Assembly (NCBI GenBank): GCA_964517795.1
Contig: CAZFDE010000088.1
Coordinates: 1 to 10,144 of the forward strand
DNA length: 10,144 nucleotides
Direction of reading: 5' to 3'
Origin: CAZFDE01 sp964517795
Lineage (GTDB): Bacteria; Planctomycetota; Phycisphaerae; Sedimentisphaerales; Anaerobacaceae
Below the pieces are notes generated by a model that worked only from the letters and a program-made list of their open reading frames with translations, did not search any database and had not been told where the DNA came from. Made by a program: the position numbers and the translations under genes. Every line of letters starts with the position of its first letter. Within the stretch, counting starts at the first letter, position 1. Positions 1 through 6,629 of this stretch are shown piece after piece.

Positions 1-44
1 CGCAACCGATACGCGCCGCGCAACCGAAACCGCTTTACGGTATT

Positions 45-80
45 CTACTCACTACTCACGATTCACTACTCACTGCGGCC
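45..80. repeat. 36-bp direct repeat, copy 1
   Basis: This 36-bp segment begins CTACTCACTACTCAC and ends CACTACTCACTGCGGCC. It recurs at 118-153 with a single difference (G at 60, A at 133). Internally it is itself repetitive: TCACTACTCAC occurs twice about 14 bp apart. Such ACTCACTACTCAC-type low-complexity blocks suggest a dispersed intergenic repeat rather than a coding or protein-binding element. Function unknown. Confidence 0.8.
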
Positions 81-117
81 GAAAATCAAATCAATCGCCC
101 GAAGGGCCTCAACAATG

Positions 118-153
118 CTACTCACTACTCACAATTCACTACTCACTGCGGCC
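118..153. repeat. 36-bp direct repeat, copy 2
   Basis: Second copy of the repeat at 45-80, with 35 of 36 bases identical, separated from it by 37 bp of unique sequence. Both copies end in GCGGCC and the similarity stops there. Repeat and spacer sizes resemble a CRISPR unit, but the internal repetition and the absence of a third copy argue against that. Confidence 0.8.
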
Positions 154-166
154 ACCGGCCGCACCC

Positions 167-259
167 CTTGAGCATCTTGAGCACTTGAGCACCTTAAGGT
201 TTTTGAGCTAAAAATGAGGATTTTCGGGCAAACCTTGAGCACCTTGATGAGCACCTTGG
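167..259. repeat. Cluster of degenerate TTGAGCACCTT repeats
   Basis: About five imperfect copies of a unit close to CTTGAGCACCTT lie here: 167-175, 176-184, 185-195, 234-245 and 246-259. A related TTTTTGAGC lies at about 200. On the minus strand they read AAGGTGCTCAAG and fall just beyond the end of the fucosidase gene. No ORF explains them. They may be a decayed short tandem repeat or a repeated 3' UTR element. Confidence 0.6.
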
Positions 260-286
260 ACTTTCAGTCCAAAATCGAGATTTTGG
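256..286 (-). other. Two overlapping hairpins after the fucosidase stop
   Basis: One perfect inverted repeat spans 256-272: 7-bp arms TTGGACT and AGTCCAA with loop TTC. A second spans 269-286: arms CCAAAATC and GATTTTGG around GA. They share the bases CCAA at 269-272, so only one can form at a time. The pair lies directly downstream of the minus-strand stop codon at 287-289. A T-run is absent, so this is not a classic intrinsic terminator. It may be a 3'-end stabiliser or a weak terminator. Confidence 0.55.
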
Positions 287-1336
287 TTAATCCTGTTTTG
301 GCGACTTAAGTTCACCGCGGATGGATTGGCCGACTTGTTGGAGGGTTTGGATATCGATGGGTCGTAGTTTACCGTCGCGTCCGGGTGCGACGGCCAGCGA
401 AAAGATATTGCCGTATTTGACCGCACCGCAGTAATCGGCATAAATCTTTTCGGCCGTATGGCAATCGCCGTCGTTTTCCGGCAGCGAATAGAACCATCGC
501 GCCCCGCGCCTTTCGCGTGAAAACGGCAGGATCGGATACGTGAACTCGGCGAGCATATACCGATTGCCTTCGGTATTTTTTTGATGCGGCCCGGCGGCCG
601 TATGATCATCGAGCGGTCCGGGTTTGCCGCGTTCGCCGATGCGGATTTCGGCGCCCCTCTGGTCGCCGTGATTGAAGCCGACGATACAGCCGGGCTGAAA
701 CTGCTTGACCCATTCGATCGTGTCCAAGTGCGAAAGGCCGCCGTCACCGATTGCATGATCGAACCAGATAAACTCGATCGGCCCGTATCGGGTCAATAAC
801 TCTTTGAGCTGGGCTTTTTTCAAATCGGGATGAACACCGAAACGATAAAAGCCGCAGCCGCCGTGGGCCTTGTGTTCTGCGTCATCTCTCCATCCGAATT
901 CGCCTTCGGAGAAATACAGGGCGAGCTTAAGGCCGTACTTGTCGCACGATTTCTTGACCGCGGCCAGCACATCGACACCCAGCGGGCTGTTGGTAACCTT
1001 GCGGCCGGTAGTTCGCGTGTCCCACAGGCAAAAGCCGTCATGGTGCTTGCTCAAAAACAGGATATAACCCATCCCCGCCTCCTTGGCGACGCGACACCAC
1101 TGGTCGGGATCGAAACCGGATGGATTGAAAAAGCCCAGGTCCGTCACGCCCCAGGTCCATTCGTAGCCGCTGAATGTACTGAACGACCAACAGATGAACA
1201 TCCCGAACCGCAAATCCTGCAGCGCTTCGGCCTCCTGACGGATATCGATATCGCTGGTTTGGCCATGATGGGAATTGATGTTCGTGCACCCAATCATCAG
1301 GCCGCACAGGATTACGCAGAGGATTGTTTTTTTCAT
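287..1336 (-). CDS. Alpha-L-fucosidase-like lipoprotein, GH29 type
   Basis: A 349-residue protein predicted to hydrolyse alpha-L-fucosyl linkages in oligo- or polysaccharides at the cell surface. Residues 1-17 form a lipoprotein signal ending in the lipobox MIGC, with Cys17 as the lipidation site. The GH29-like TIM barrel is recognisable from LRFGMFICWS (42-51), the SKHHDGFCLWD block (96-106), YGLKLALYFS (134-143) and IEFIWFD (187-193). Asp193 is the likely nucleophile by family analogy. Glu264 in AEFTYP is a candidate acid/base, less certain. The protein is shorter than many GH29 enzymes (400-500 residues) and appears to lack a C-terminal beta-sandwich. Its FNHGDQ and DDHTAAGP blocks suggest a divergent planctomycete-type subgroup. 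The ATG overlaps the sulfatase TGA by 4 bp, implying translational coupling. Fucosidase activity is inferred; another glycosidase specificity is possible. Confidence 0.88.
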   Translation of the reverse strand: MKKTILCVILCGLMIGCTNINSHHGQTSDIDIRQEAEALQDLRFGMFICWSFSTFSGYEWTWGVTDLGFFNPSGFDPDQWCRVAKEAGMGYILFLSKHHDGFCLWDTRTTGRKVTNSPLGVDVLAAVKKSCDKYGLKLALYFSEGEFGWRDDAEHKAHGGCGFYRFGVHPDLKKAQLKELLTRYGPIEFIWFDHAIGDGGLSHLDTIEWVKQFQPGCIVGFNHGDQRGAEIRIGERGKPGPLDDHTAAGPHQKNTEGNRYMLAEFTYPILPFSRERRGARWFYSLPENDGDCHTAEKIYADYCGAVKYGNIFSLAVAPGRDGKLRPIDIQTLQQVGQSIRGELKSPKQD

Positions 1337-2994
1337 AATTTAGTTTCCAGTTTTCGATAGATATCTTCGACTTTTTTCTTAAACGCCGGATCATCGAAAT
1401 CCGCGACATACGTATCCGGCAGATCGGCGTCGCCTTTGGCCTGCCGCAGCACCTCATCACATCGGAGCCGATATTTCGCAAGCACTTTTTTGTACTTGGG
1501 ATTTTCTGCAAGGTTTTTGGTTTCCAGCGGATCGTTTTTCAGATCGTAGAGTTCTTCGTAGATCGGCATTTCGCCCAGGATCGGCGAAACCAGCGAGAGG
1601 ATATGATGCTGATCGGCGTCTTTCGAATAATAGCGGATGTATTTATAGTCTTCGCTGCGGACGGCCTCGATCCGCGGATAATTCTGACCCATGAACATAT
1701 TCTCGCAGAAGAAATCGTCCCGCCAGCGAACCCATTTGCCCGCCATCAGCGGCCGGAGACTTTTGCCCTGCATCTGTTCGGGCACATCCACCCCGGCCAA
1801 ATCGAGAATTGTCGGCGCAAAGTCAATTGTCAGGGCAATTCCATCAACCGTTCTGCCTTGGGATTCCGTCAGCCGCGGATCGTAGATGATCAGTGGGATG
1901 CGGATCGATTCTTCGTAGAGCAGGACCTTGCCGCCGAGCCCGTGCTCGCCGTGCTGAAGACCATGATCAGATGAAAAAAGGATGATTGTATTGGCGTCAA
2001 GGCGATGCTTTTTGAGTTCACCGATTACATTGCCGACGAGATTGTCGATACCGGTGACGGTCTGACAGGTACGAACCTGCCGCTCATGAAGGGTCTCGGG
2101 GGATTTGACATAATCATAAGTGGGGATAAATTCGCCATTATAAACATGTTCGGGGATCTTTGGCTGTGTGATGTCTCGTTCGGCGATATACGTTTTCGGC
2201 TGCGGCATGTTGTCCCGTTGGTCGCGATAGGCCGTGCGATAGAGTTCGGGGTCGGTGCGTTTGAGTCTCATCGTACCGGTGCCCGCGCCGTGCGGAACGT
2301 TGAAATTGATCAGCAAGCAGAATGGCTTGTCCTTGGGGCGCGACCGCAGAAAGGTTTTGGTATTGGCGAATTCGGGATTATGCTCGAAGAAATTGTCAGT
2401 CCCTTCCTGGAGAATCTCGATCTGCGTGTCGGCCTCGGCGTTTTTGAAGATCGCATGGCGATTTTTCGGATAGAAGGTCAGATGTCCATGCCCGCCGTAC
2501 CAGTAGTCAAAGACCTCTTCCATATGGCCGCTTTTGTAGCCGAAGCCTTTTTCGCTTCGCCCGGCCGGCGTGTGGTTCTTGCCGATATAGCCGGTATAAT
2601 AGCCCTGACGTTTGAGCAGCATCGGATAGGTCCGGGCAAAGGCGTTTTCGGTCAGGGCGGAATTGGAGCCAAAGGTCACGCCGTGTTTTCGCTCATATTG
2701 GCCGGTCAGGATACTCGTGCGGCTGGGGGTGCAGGACGCCGTTGTCACAAAGGCATGATTAAACAAGGTTCCTTTTTTTGCCAGCGAATCCAAATTCGGC
2801 GTTTGGACGATGGGATTGAGGCCCATACACCCCAGATAATCCCGCCGCATATCATCGGCGAGAATCACGACCACATTCGGAGGCTCGGTATGACGACGAT
2901 CTGAATATTCAAGCAGCGAACCACAGCCGCAAAGCGTACCTGTCGCCAGCAGACCGGCCGTCTGTTTCAAAAAAGTTCTGCGGGAAAGGTTCAT
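1333..2994 (-). CDS. Tat-exported S1-family sulfatase
   Basis: A 553-residue type I (formylglycine-dependent) sulfatase, predicted to remove sulfate esters from a glycan outside the cytoplasm. The N-terminus has a twin-arginine motif (SRRTFLK, residues 4-10) and a possible lipobox LCGC with Cys24, so it may be a Tat lipoprotein. Asp47-Asp48 in ILADD are predicted calcium ligands. CTPSR at 88-92 is the full sulfatase signature, with Cys88 to be converted to formylglycine. Asp343-His344 in SSDHG and Lys356 complete the expected active site, followed by the usual YEESIRIPLI block. Length is typical. The start is supported by an AAAAAGGA ribosome binding site at 3001-3008, 6 bases upstream. The gene is first in an operon with the overlapping fucosidase gene, which suggests a sulfated fucan or other sulfated fucose-containing glycan as substrate. 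Substrate and S1 subfamily cannot be fixed by reading alone. Confidence 0.95.
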   Translation of the reverse strand: MNLSRRTFLKQTAGLLATGTLCGCGSLLEYSDRRHTEPPNVVVILADDMRRDYLGCMGLNPIVQTPNLDSLAKKGTLFNHAFVTTASCTPSRTSILTGQYERKHGVTFGSNSALTENAFARTYPMLLKRQGYYTGYIGKNHTPAGRSEKGFGYKSGHMEEVFDYWYGGHGHLTFYPKNRHAIFKNAEADTQIEILQEGTDNFFEHNPEFANTKTFLRSRPKDKPFCLLINFNVPHGAGTGTMRLKRTDPELYRTAYRDQRDNMPQPKTYIAERDITQPKIPEHVYNGEFIPTYDYVKSPETLHERQVRTCQTVTGIDNLVGNVIGELKKHRLDANTIILFSSDHGLQHGEHGLGGKVLLYEESIRIPLIIYDPRLTESQGRTVDGIALTIDFAPTILDLAGVDVPEQMQGKSLRPLMAGKWVRWRDDFFCENMFMGQNYPRIEAVRSEDYKYIRYYSKDADQHHILSLVSPILGEMPIYEELYDLKNDPLETKNLAENPKYKKVLAKYRLRCDEVLRQAKGDADLPDTYVADFDDPAFKKKVEDIYRKLETKL

Positions 2995-3022
2995 TGTGTT
3001 TCCTTTTTAGGCCAAACTAATT

Positions 3023-3028
3023 ATTTTA
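3023..3028 (-). promoter_or_regulatory. Possible -10 box for the sulfatase-fucosidase operon
   Basis: On the minus strand this reads TAAAAT, one mismatch from TATAAT, in an A+T-rich stretch 28 bases before the sulfatase ATG. No good -35 was found at 17 bp; TTGTCA at 3037-3042 is too close. Weak call. Confidence 0.25.
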
Positions 3029-3035
3029 AATGGTT

Positions 3036-3064
3036 TTGACAAGGAAAAACCCGCGGGCTATCGT
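3036..3064 (+). promoter_or_regulatory. Sigma70-like promoter for the flavoprotein gene
   Basis: A perfect TTGACA -35 (3036-3041) is followed after exactly 17 bp by TATCGT (3059-3064, 4 of 6 to consensus). Transcription would start near 3071, giving a leader of about 40 bases before the ATG at 3112. The box sits within the 117-bp divergent region shared with the sulfatase operon, so a regulator bound here could affect both directions. Confidence 0.55.
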
Positions 3065-3111
3065 ATAGGTAGTCAGAATGAAACATAATCTTTAATGGAA
3101 GGGAACAGAAG

Positions 3112-3489
3112 ATGGATTTGAATGATTATTTCGAGAACACCAAAGGAACCGGCGTATTAGCAACCGCGGACAATGAAGGTAAGGTCGATGCGGCCATTTA
3201 CGCCCGCCCGTATGTGATGGATGAAAAAACGATCGCGTTCAGCATGCTCTCGCGGCGAAGCTACGAAAACACCCAGACCAATCCCTACGCGGCGTATCTG
3301 TTCATCGAAGCCGGTGAGGGCTATAAAGGCCTGCGGCTGTATCTGACCAAAAGCGGTGAGGAATCCGATCCCGAGCGAATACGCGAACTCAAAAAACAGC
3401 ACGATCGCATCTTCGATAAGGACGTGATTGATCGGCATATCGTCTATTTCGAGATCACCGAAACCCGCCCGCTCGTCGGCGATAAGTGA
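3112..3489 (+). CDS. Pyridoxamine 5'-phosphate oxidase-like flavoprotein
   Basis: A 125-residue protein with the pattern of the small PNPOx-like, split-barrel flavin-binding family. GTGVLATADNEGKVDAAIYA (13-32) matches the first two strands. The segment around SRRSYENTQTNPYAAYLF (49-66) matches the flavin-contacting region, and YKGLRLYLT (73-81) continues the barrel. Family members bind FMN or F420 and act as small cytoplasmic oxidoreductases or flavin binders. The true substrate is not readable, and biosynthetic PdxH activity is unlikely at this length. No signal peptide is present. A GGAAGGGA-like ribosome binding site at about 3097-3104 precedes the ATG. The gene stands alone behind its own TTGACA promoter and diverges from the sulfatase operon; no functional link to its neighbours is evident. 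Confidence 0.85.
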   Translation: MDLNDYFENTKGTGVLATADNEGKVDAAIYARPYVMDEKTIAFSMLSRRSYENTQTNPYAAYLFIEAGEGYKGLRLYLTKSGEESDPERIRELKKQHDRIFDKDVIDRHIVYFEITETRPLVGDK

Positions 3490-3514
3490 AAGCAAGTATA
3501 TATCAGAAGAAAAC

Positions 3515-3547
3515 CTACACCTTGAACTTTGCCGAAATTTGGTGTAG
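3515..3547. promoter_or_regulatory. Inverted repeat, possible operator of MNT-HEPN
   Basis: Arms CTACACC (3515-3521) and GGTGTAG (3541-3547) are perfect inverted repeats. Inside them, AACTTT and AAATTT can pair with one mismatch around GCCG. The element covers the candidate MNT promoter (3522-3550). It could be an operator for autoregulation. It could alternatively be a stem-loop ending the preceding flavoprotein transcript, but no T-run follows. Confidence 0.4.
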
Positions 3548-3550
3548 AGT
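3522..3550 (+). promoter_or_regulatory. Possible promoter of the MNT-HEPN pair
   Basis: TTGAAC (3522-3527) and TAGAGT (3545-3550) are spaced by 17 bp, each matching consensus at 4 of 6 positions. Transcription would begin near 3557. That excludes the GTG at 3556 as the MNT start and leaves a leader of about 45 bases to the ATG at 3604. Confidence 0.35.
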
Positions 3551-3603
3551 AGTAAGTGTACTTTGATTTACAAAATAGATTACACTGTTTTTCGAGTTTC
3601 ACG

Positions 3604-3939
3604 ATGGGTAAGATAAAAATTGCAGTTGAAAACTCGATCCGAGAGGTCAAAGAGCGTATTGTCGAACAGTTTCACCCGACAAAGATCATTATTTTTGGCT
3701 CCCATGCGGCCGGAACGCCCGGCCCTGACAGCGATCTCGATATATTGGTCATCATGCCGGTGGAGGTTTCCCGCAGGCAAAAAGCCGTTCAGATCGATTT
3801 GGCCCTTGAAGGAATTAAGATGGCAACCGATATTCTGGTCGCCACCCCGGACGAGGTAAATAAATATCAAAACTGGCCCGGGACGGTCATCTGCCAGGCG
3901 ATACGGGAAGGGAAAGTGATCTATGACAGTGCCGCCTGA
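3604..3939 (+). CDS. MNT-type nucleotidyltransferase (antitoxin-like)
   Basis: A 111-residue minimal nucleotidyltransferase of the polymerase-beta fold. The defining motif is FGSHAAGTPGPDSDLDILV (31-49): Gly32-Ser33 bind the nucleotide, Asp44 and Asp46 are metal ligands, and Asp76 in MATDILV is the likely third carboxylate. All are intact. Homologous MNT proteins paired with HEPN proteins act as antitoxins, in some systems by transferring AMP to the HEPN toxin. The frame is open back to a GTG at 3556, but that would add an atypical 16 residues and lies at the predicted transcription start, so the ATG at 3604 is preferred although its ribosome binding site is weak. The stop overlaps the HEPN start by 17 bases, the usual arrangement of such pairs. 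No signal peptide; cytoplasmic. Confidence 0.87.
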   Translation: MGKIKIAVENSIREVKERIVEQFHPTKIIIFGSHAAGTPGPDSDLDILVIMPVEVSRRQKAVQIDLALEGIKMATDILVATPDEVNKYQNWPGTVICQAIREGKVIYDSAA

Positions 3940-4324
3940 AAAGATCCGACAGATATCTCTCTGGGTTAATAAGGCCGAACACGATATTACAGCAGCCGAG
4001 CACATGATGTAAATAGCAGATCTGGTGATCACGGATATTAATTGTTTTCAATGCCAACAGTGCGCTGAGAAGTATTTGAAGGCTTTGCTGATCTGGCAAA
4101 ATGTTGACTTCCCAAAAACGCATGATTTAAGATTGCTTTTAGATCTGGTGTCGAAGACACAATCGTTACCTTTGGACCGAGAACAGGTTCTACAACTGAA
4201 TCGCTTTGCTATTGAAGGAAGATATCCGGGCGATTGGGAGCCTGTGAGCCGGACCCAAGCCGAAGATGCGATTTCCGCGGCAGAAGCTGTACGTCAGGTC
4301 ATTCGAAACTTGCTGCCGAAGTAA
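3923..4324 (+). pseudogene. HEPN-domain protein interrupted by an in-frame stop
   Basis: The frame from ATG 3923 reads MTVPPEKIRQISLWVNKAEH and on through DITAAEHMM, then hits TAA at 4010-4012 (codon 30). It continues in the same frame as IADLVITD, CFQCQQCAEKYLKALLIWQN and FPKTHDLRLLLDLV to a second stop at 4322-4324. Read through, it is 133 codons, normal for a HEPN protein partnering an MNT nucleotidyltransferase. The QQCAEKYLKALL and KTHDL blocks are family hallmarks. A single C-to-T change (CAA to TAA) would explain the break. The downstream part could start only at a GTG (4025) with no visible ribosome binding site, and it would lack helix 1. No R-x4-6-H RNase motif is visible near the C-terminal ARYPD-like block (GRYPGD), so ribonuclease activity is doubtful even when intact. 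Probably a nonfunctional toxin-side gene. Confidence 0.85.
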
Positions 4325-4337
4325 TTCCTTAGAATTA
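4322..4337 (+). other. Small A+T-rich stem-loop at the HEPN stop
   Basis: TAATTC (4322-4327) and GAATTA (4332-4337) form a perfect 6-bp stem with loop CTTA. The stem includes the HEPN stop codon. No T-run follows, so it is at best a weak terminator. Confidence 0.3.
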
Positions 4338-4351
4338 GTTGTGAACGCGGG

Positions 4352-4380
4352 TTGATTTTTGGGCGTATATTAAATATAAT
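4352..4380 (+). promoter_or_regulatory. Strong sigma70-like promoter of the phosphodiesterase operon
   Basis: TTGATT (-35, 4352-4357, 4 of 6 to consensus) is followed by a 17-bp spacer and a perfect TATAAT (4375-4380). Transcription would start near 4387 and leave a leader of about 80 bases before the ATG at 4467. This is the best promoter in the window and marks the beginning of the four-gene envelope operon. Confidence 0.65.
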
Positions 4381-4466
4381 GGGTGGAAGGTACAGCTACA
4401 GTAAACGCTTTGCCGATAGTAGGTTATCGTGATTTGTGCCTTTCCGGATTGATTCGAAGCGAATTC

Positions 4467-6629
4467 ATGATCGATAAGCAAACTAAAAAACATATTTTAG
4501 TATTGGCCGCGGCGGTTTTTTTGCTGCTGCTGGCAAGCCCATCCACTGCCTATGCTTATATCGGGCCGGGGGCGGGGTTTGCGGTAGCAAGCTCACTATT
4601 AGTGGTGTTTACAGCGACATTATCGGTCTTTGTGGCGATTCTGACCTGGCCGGTGCGGTATCTGATTCGGGCGATCAAGGGCCGAAAGGCGTTTGCCCGC
4701 AGCCGCATCAAAAAATGTGTCATTCTCGGCCTCGACGGCATGGATCACGCCCTGACCGAGAAAATGCTGGCCGAGGGCAAGTTGCCGAACTTAGCCAAGC
4801 TGAAAGAAAGCGGCTGCTTTAAGCCATTAGCAACGACGGTACCCTCGATTTCGCCGGTGGCATGGTCGAGTTTTCAGACCGGAGCTAATCCGGGAAAGCA
4901 TAATATCTTCGATTTTCTGACCCGAGATAAAAAGACCTATCTGCCGACACTCAGTTCGGTGGATATCCGCGGCCCCAGACGTGTACTCAAACTCGGCAAG
5001 TATCAATTCGGGATTGGCAAACCCGATATCCGGCTACTTAGAAAGGGCAAACCGTTCTGGGTGACACTCGGCGAACATGCGATTTTCAGCAGTGTCCTGC
5101 GCGTGCCGATCACCTTCCCGCCGGAGAAATTCAACGGCGTTCAGCTTAGCGGGATGTGCGTGCCGGATTTGCGCGGCACCCAAGGGATGTTTTCGTATTA
5201 CAGTAGCAAAGACAATACCAACGGCGAGCACACCGGCGGCGAGCAGTTCCGCGTCGAAGTGAAAGACAATATCGTCGAATCGGAATTGATCGGCTCGGTC
5301 AATCCGCTTCGCCGCGACGGCGCGGTCCTCAAATGCCCATTTAAGGTGAAGATCAAAAAAGGACAATCGGCCAAGCTTTATCTCAACGGCGACAGTTATG
5401 ATCTGCAAAAAGGTCACTACACCGACTGGATCACAGTTTCGTTCAAGGCCGCGCCGGGGATGAAAGTCAGCGGAATTTGCAAATTCCTGCTGATCGATGC
5501 CAATCCCGATTTCGAGTTGTATGTTACGCCGATCAATATCGACCCGGAAAAGCCGGTGATGCCGATCTCGCACCCGGCCGTGTATTCGACCTACCTGGCG
5601 AAAAAGCAGGGACCGTTTGCTACGTTAGGGCTGGCCGAGGACAGTTGGGCGCTGAACGAAAAAGTCCTGATTGATGAATCATTCATGGAACAGTGTATCC
5701 GGATGGACGACGAGCGGGAAAAGATGTTTTTCGATTCGCTCGACAAGGTCCGCCAGGGCCTGTGCGTATGCGTATTCGACGGCACCGACCGAATTCAGCA
5801 CGCCTTCTGGCGCGATATCGACCCGGATCATCCGGCCCGGCAATCGTACGGTGAAAATGCCGGGCGCAACGCCGTCGAGCAGCTTTATCAACGAATGGAC
5901 GCCCTGGTCGGCCGCACGATCGAAAAATGCAAAGACAAAAACACCATGTTTATGATCATTTCCGATCACGGTTTCAACACGTTCCGCTACGGAGTGGATT
6001 TGAACCGCTGGCTGGAAGAAAATGGATATCTGAAGCTCAAAGACGACGGCCGCGATAAAAAGTATCTCGAAGGCGTGGACTTCTCACAAACGCGGGCGTA
6101 TGCGGTTGGGCTTTCGGGGATTTTCCTGAATCTAAAAGGGCGCGAATCCCAGGGGATCGTCGATCCAGGGCAGCAGGCCGCTCAGCTTCGTGATGAAATT
6201 GCCGAGAAACTCAAAGGGCTGATCGATTCGGCCCACGGTAACGACGCAGTGGTCAAAAATGTGTATAACGCCCAAAAGGTTTACAAAGGCCCGTATAAGA
6301 ACGAAGCACCGGATTTGCTGGTCGGCTTTAACAAGGGGTACCGCGCTTCGTGGGAGACAGCCGTCGGGCAGGTCACCGATTCGACGTTTCACGATAACAC
6401 CAAAGCGTGGAGCGGCGATCACTGCATGGACCCGACACTGGTGCCGGGCGTGCTGTTTTGCAATCGAAAGATCGAAAATGATCGGCCGCGGCTGATGGAT
6501 ATCGGCCCGACCGTGATGAAGATGTTTGGCGTGGATGTGCCCGGGTACATGGACGGGCGGGCACTGAATGTATCCGAACCGGACGGAGCCTTTAAGAAAA
6601 CCAACGAATCAAAAGAGGTCGAAAAATGA
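4467..6629 (+). CDS. Membrane-anchored AlkP-superfamily phosphodiesterase/phosphohydrolase
   Basis: A 720-residue enzyme of the type I phosphodiesterase/nucleotide pyrophosphatase branch of the alkaline phosphatase superfamily, resembling the 'predicted AlkP phosphohydrolase or phosphomutase' group. Two N-terminal hydrophobic segments (about 8-30 and 37-62) flank an AYIGPGAG motif. They probably anchor the enzyme or form a signal plus one span. The metal and active site looks complete: Asp90 (LGLDGMD), Ser129 as probable nucleophile (SISPVAW), Asp441 and His445 (DRIQH), Asp500-His501 (SDHGF) and His652 (GDHCMD). Substrate unknown; nucleotides, lipid head groups or polymer-linked phosphates are possible. 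The frame is open upstream to a GTG at 4383, but that lies before the predicted transcription start and the hydrophobic signal sits better near the N-terminus, so ATG 4467 is chosen. The TGA overlaps the next ATG (ATGA). The protein is a paralogue of its downstream neighbour over nearly its whole length. Confidence 0.9.
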   Translation: MIDKQTKKHILVLAAAVFLLLLASPSTAYAYIGPGAGFAVASSLLVVFTATLSVFVAILTWPVRYLIRAIKGRKAFARSRIKKCVILGLDGMDHALTEKMLAEGKLPNLAKLKESGCFKPLATTVPSISPVAWSSFQTGANPGKHNIFDFLTRDKKTYLPTLSSVDIRGPRRVLKLGKYQFGIGKPDIRLLRKGKPFWVTLGEHAIFSSVLRVPITFPPEKFNGVQLSGMCVPDLRGTQGMFSYYSSKDNTNGEHTGGEQFRVEVKDNIVESELIGSVNPLRRDGAVLKCPFKVKIKKGQSAKLYLNGDSYDLQKGHYTDWITVSFKAAPGMKVSGICKFLLIDANPDFELYVTPINIDPEKPVMPISHPAVYSTYLAKKQGPFATLGLAEDSWALNEKVLIDESFMEQCIRMDDEREKMFFDSLDKVRQGLCVCVFDGTDRIQHAFWRDIDPDHPARQSYGENAGRNAVEQLYQRMDALVGRTIEKCKDKNTMFMIISDHGFNTFRYGVDLNRWLEENGYLKLKDDGRDKKYLEGVDFSQTRAYAVGLSGIFLNLKGRESQGIVDPGQQAAQLRDEIAEKLKGLIDSAHGNDAVVKNVYNAQKVYKGPYKNEAPDLLVGFNKGYRASWETAVGQVTDSTFHDNTKAWSGDHCMDPTLVPGVLFCNRKIENDRPRLMDIGPTVMKMFGVDVPGYMDGRALNVSEPDGAFKKTNESKEVEK
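6614..6619 (+). promoter_or_regulatory. Ribosome binding site inside the upstream gene
   Basis: AGAGGT lies 6 bases before the ATG at 6626, within the 3' end of the preceding phosphodiesterase gene. It supports independent as well as coupled initiation of the second paralogue and confirms its start. Confidence 0.6.

Noticed and set aside
45..153. Two 36-bp repeats with a 37-bp spacer, like a minimal CRISPR array
   Set aside because: The repeat is internally repetitive and low in complexity, has no third copy and no cas genes nearby.
1..171. Open frame from the window edge to a TGA at 169-171
   Set aside because: It runs through both direct repeats and reads like translated repeat sequence; no recognisable domain or coding pattern.
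2005..2904. 299-codon plus-strand ORF
   Set aside because: It lies entirely antisense to the sulfatase gene, whose signature residues are intact; a frame shadow.
3556..3603. GTG start extending the MNT protein by 16 residues
   Set aside because: The extension is atypical for the family and coincides with the predicted transcription start.
4010..4012. Stop-codon readthrough or recoding in the HEPN gene
   Set aside because: Other genes here terminate at TAA (for example 8639-8641 and 9917-9919), and no recoding element is visible.
4383..4466. GTG start giving a 28-residue longer phosphodiesterase
   Set aside because: The GTG lies 3 bases after a perfect TATAAT, before the expected transcription start, and would bury the signal segment.
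5034..5573. 179-codon minus-strand ORF, and a similar one at 7187-7726
   Set aside because: Both are antisense to equivalent parts of the two paralogous phosphodiesterase genes, as expected from shared codon pattern.
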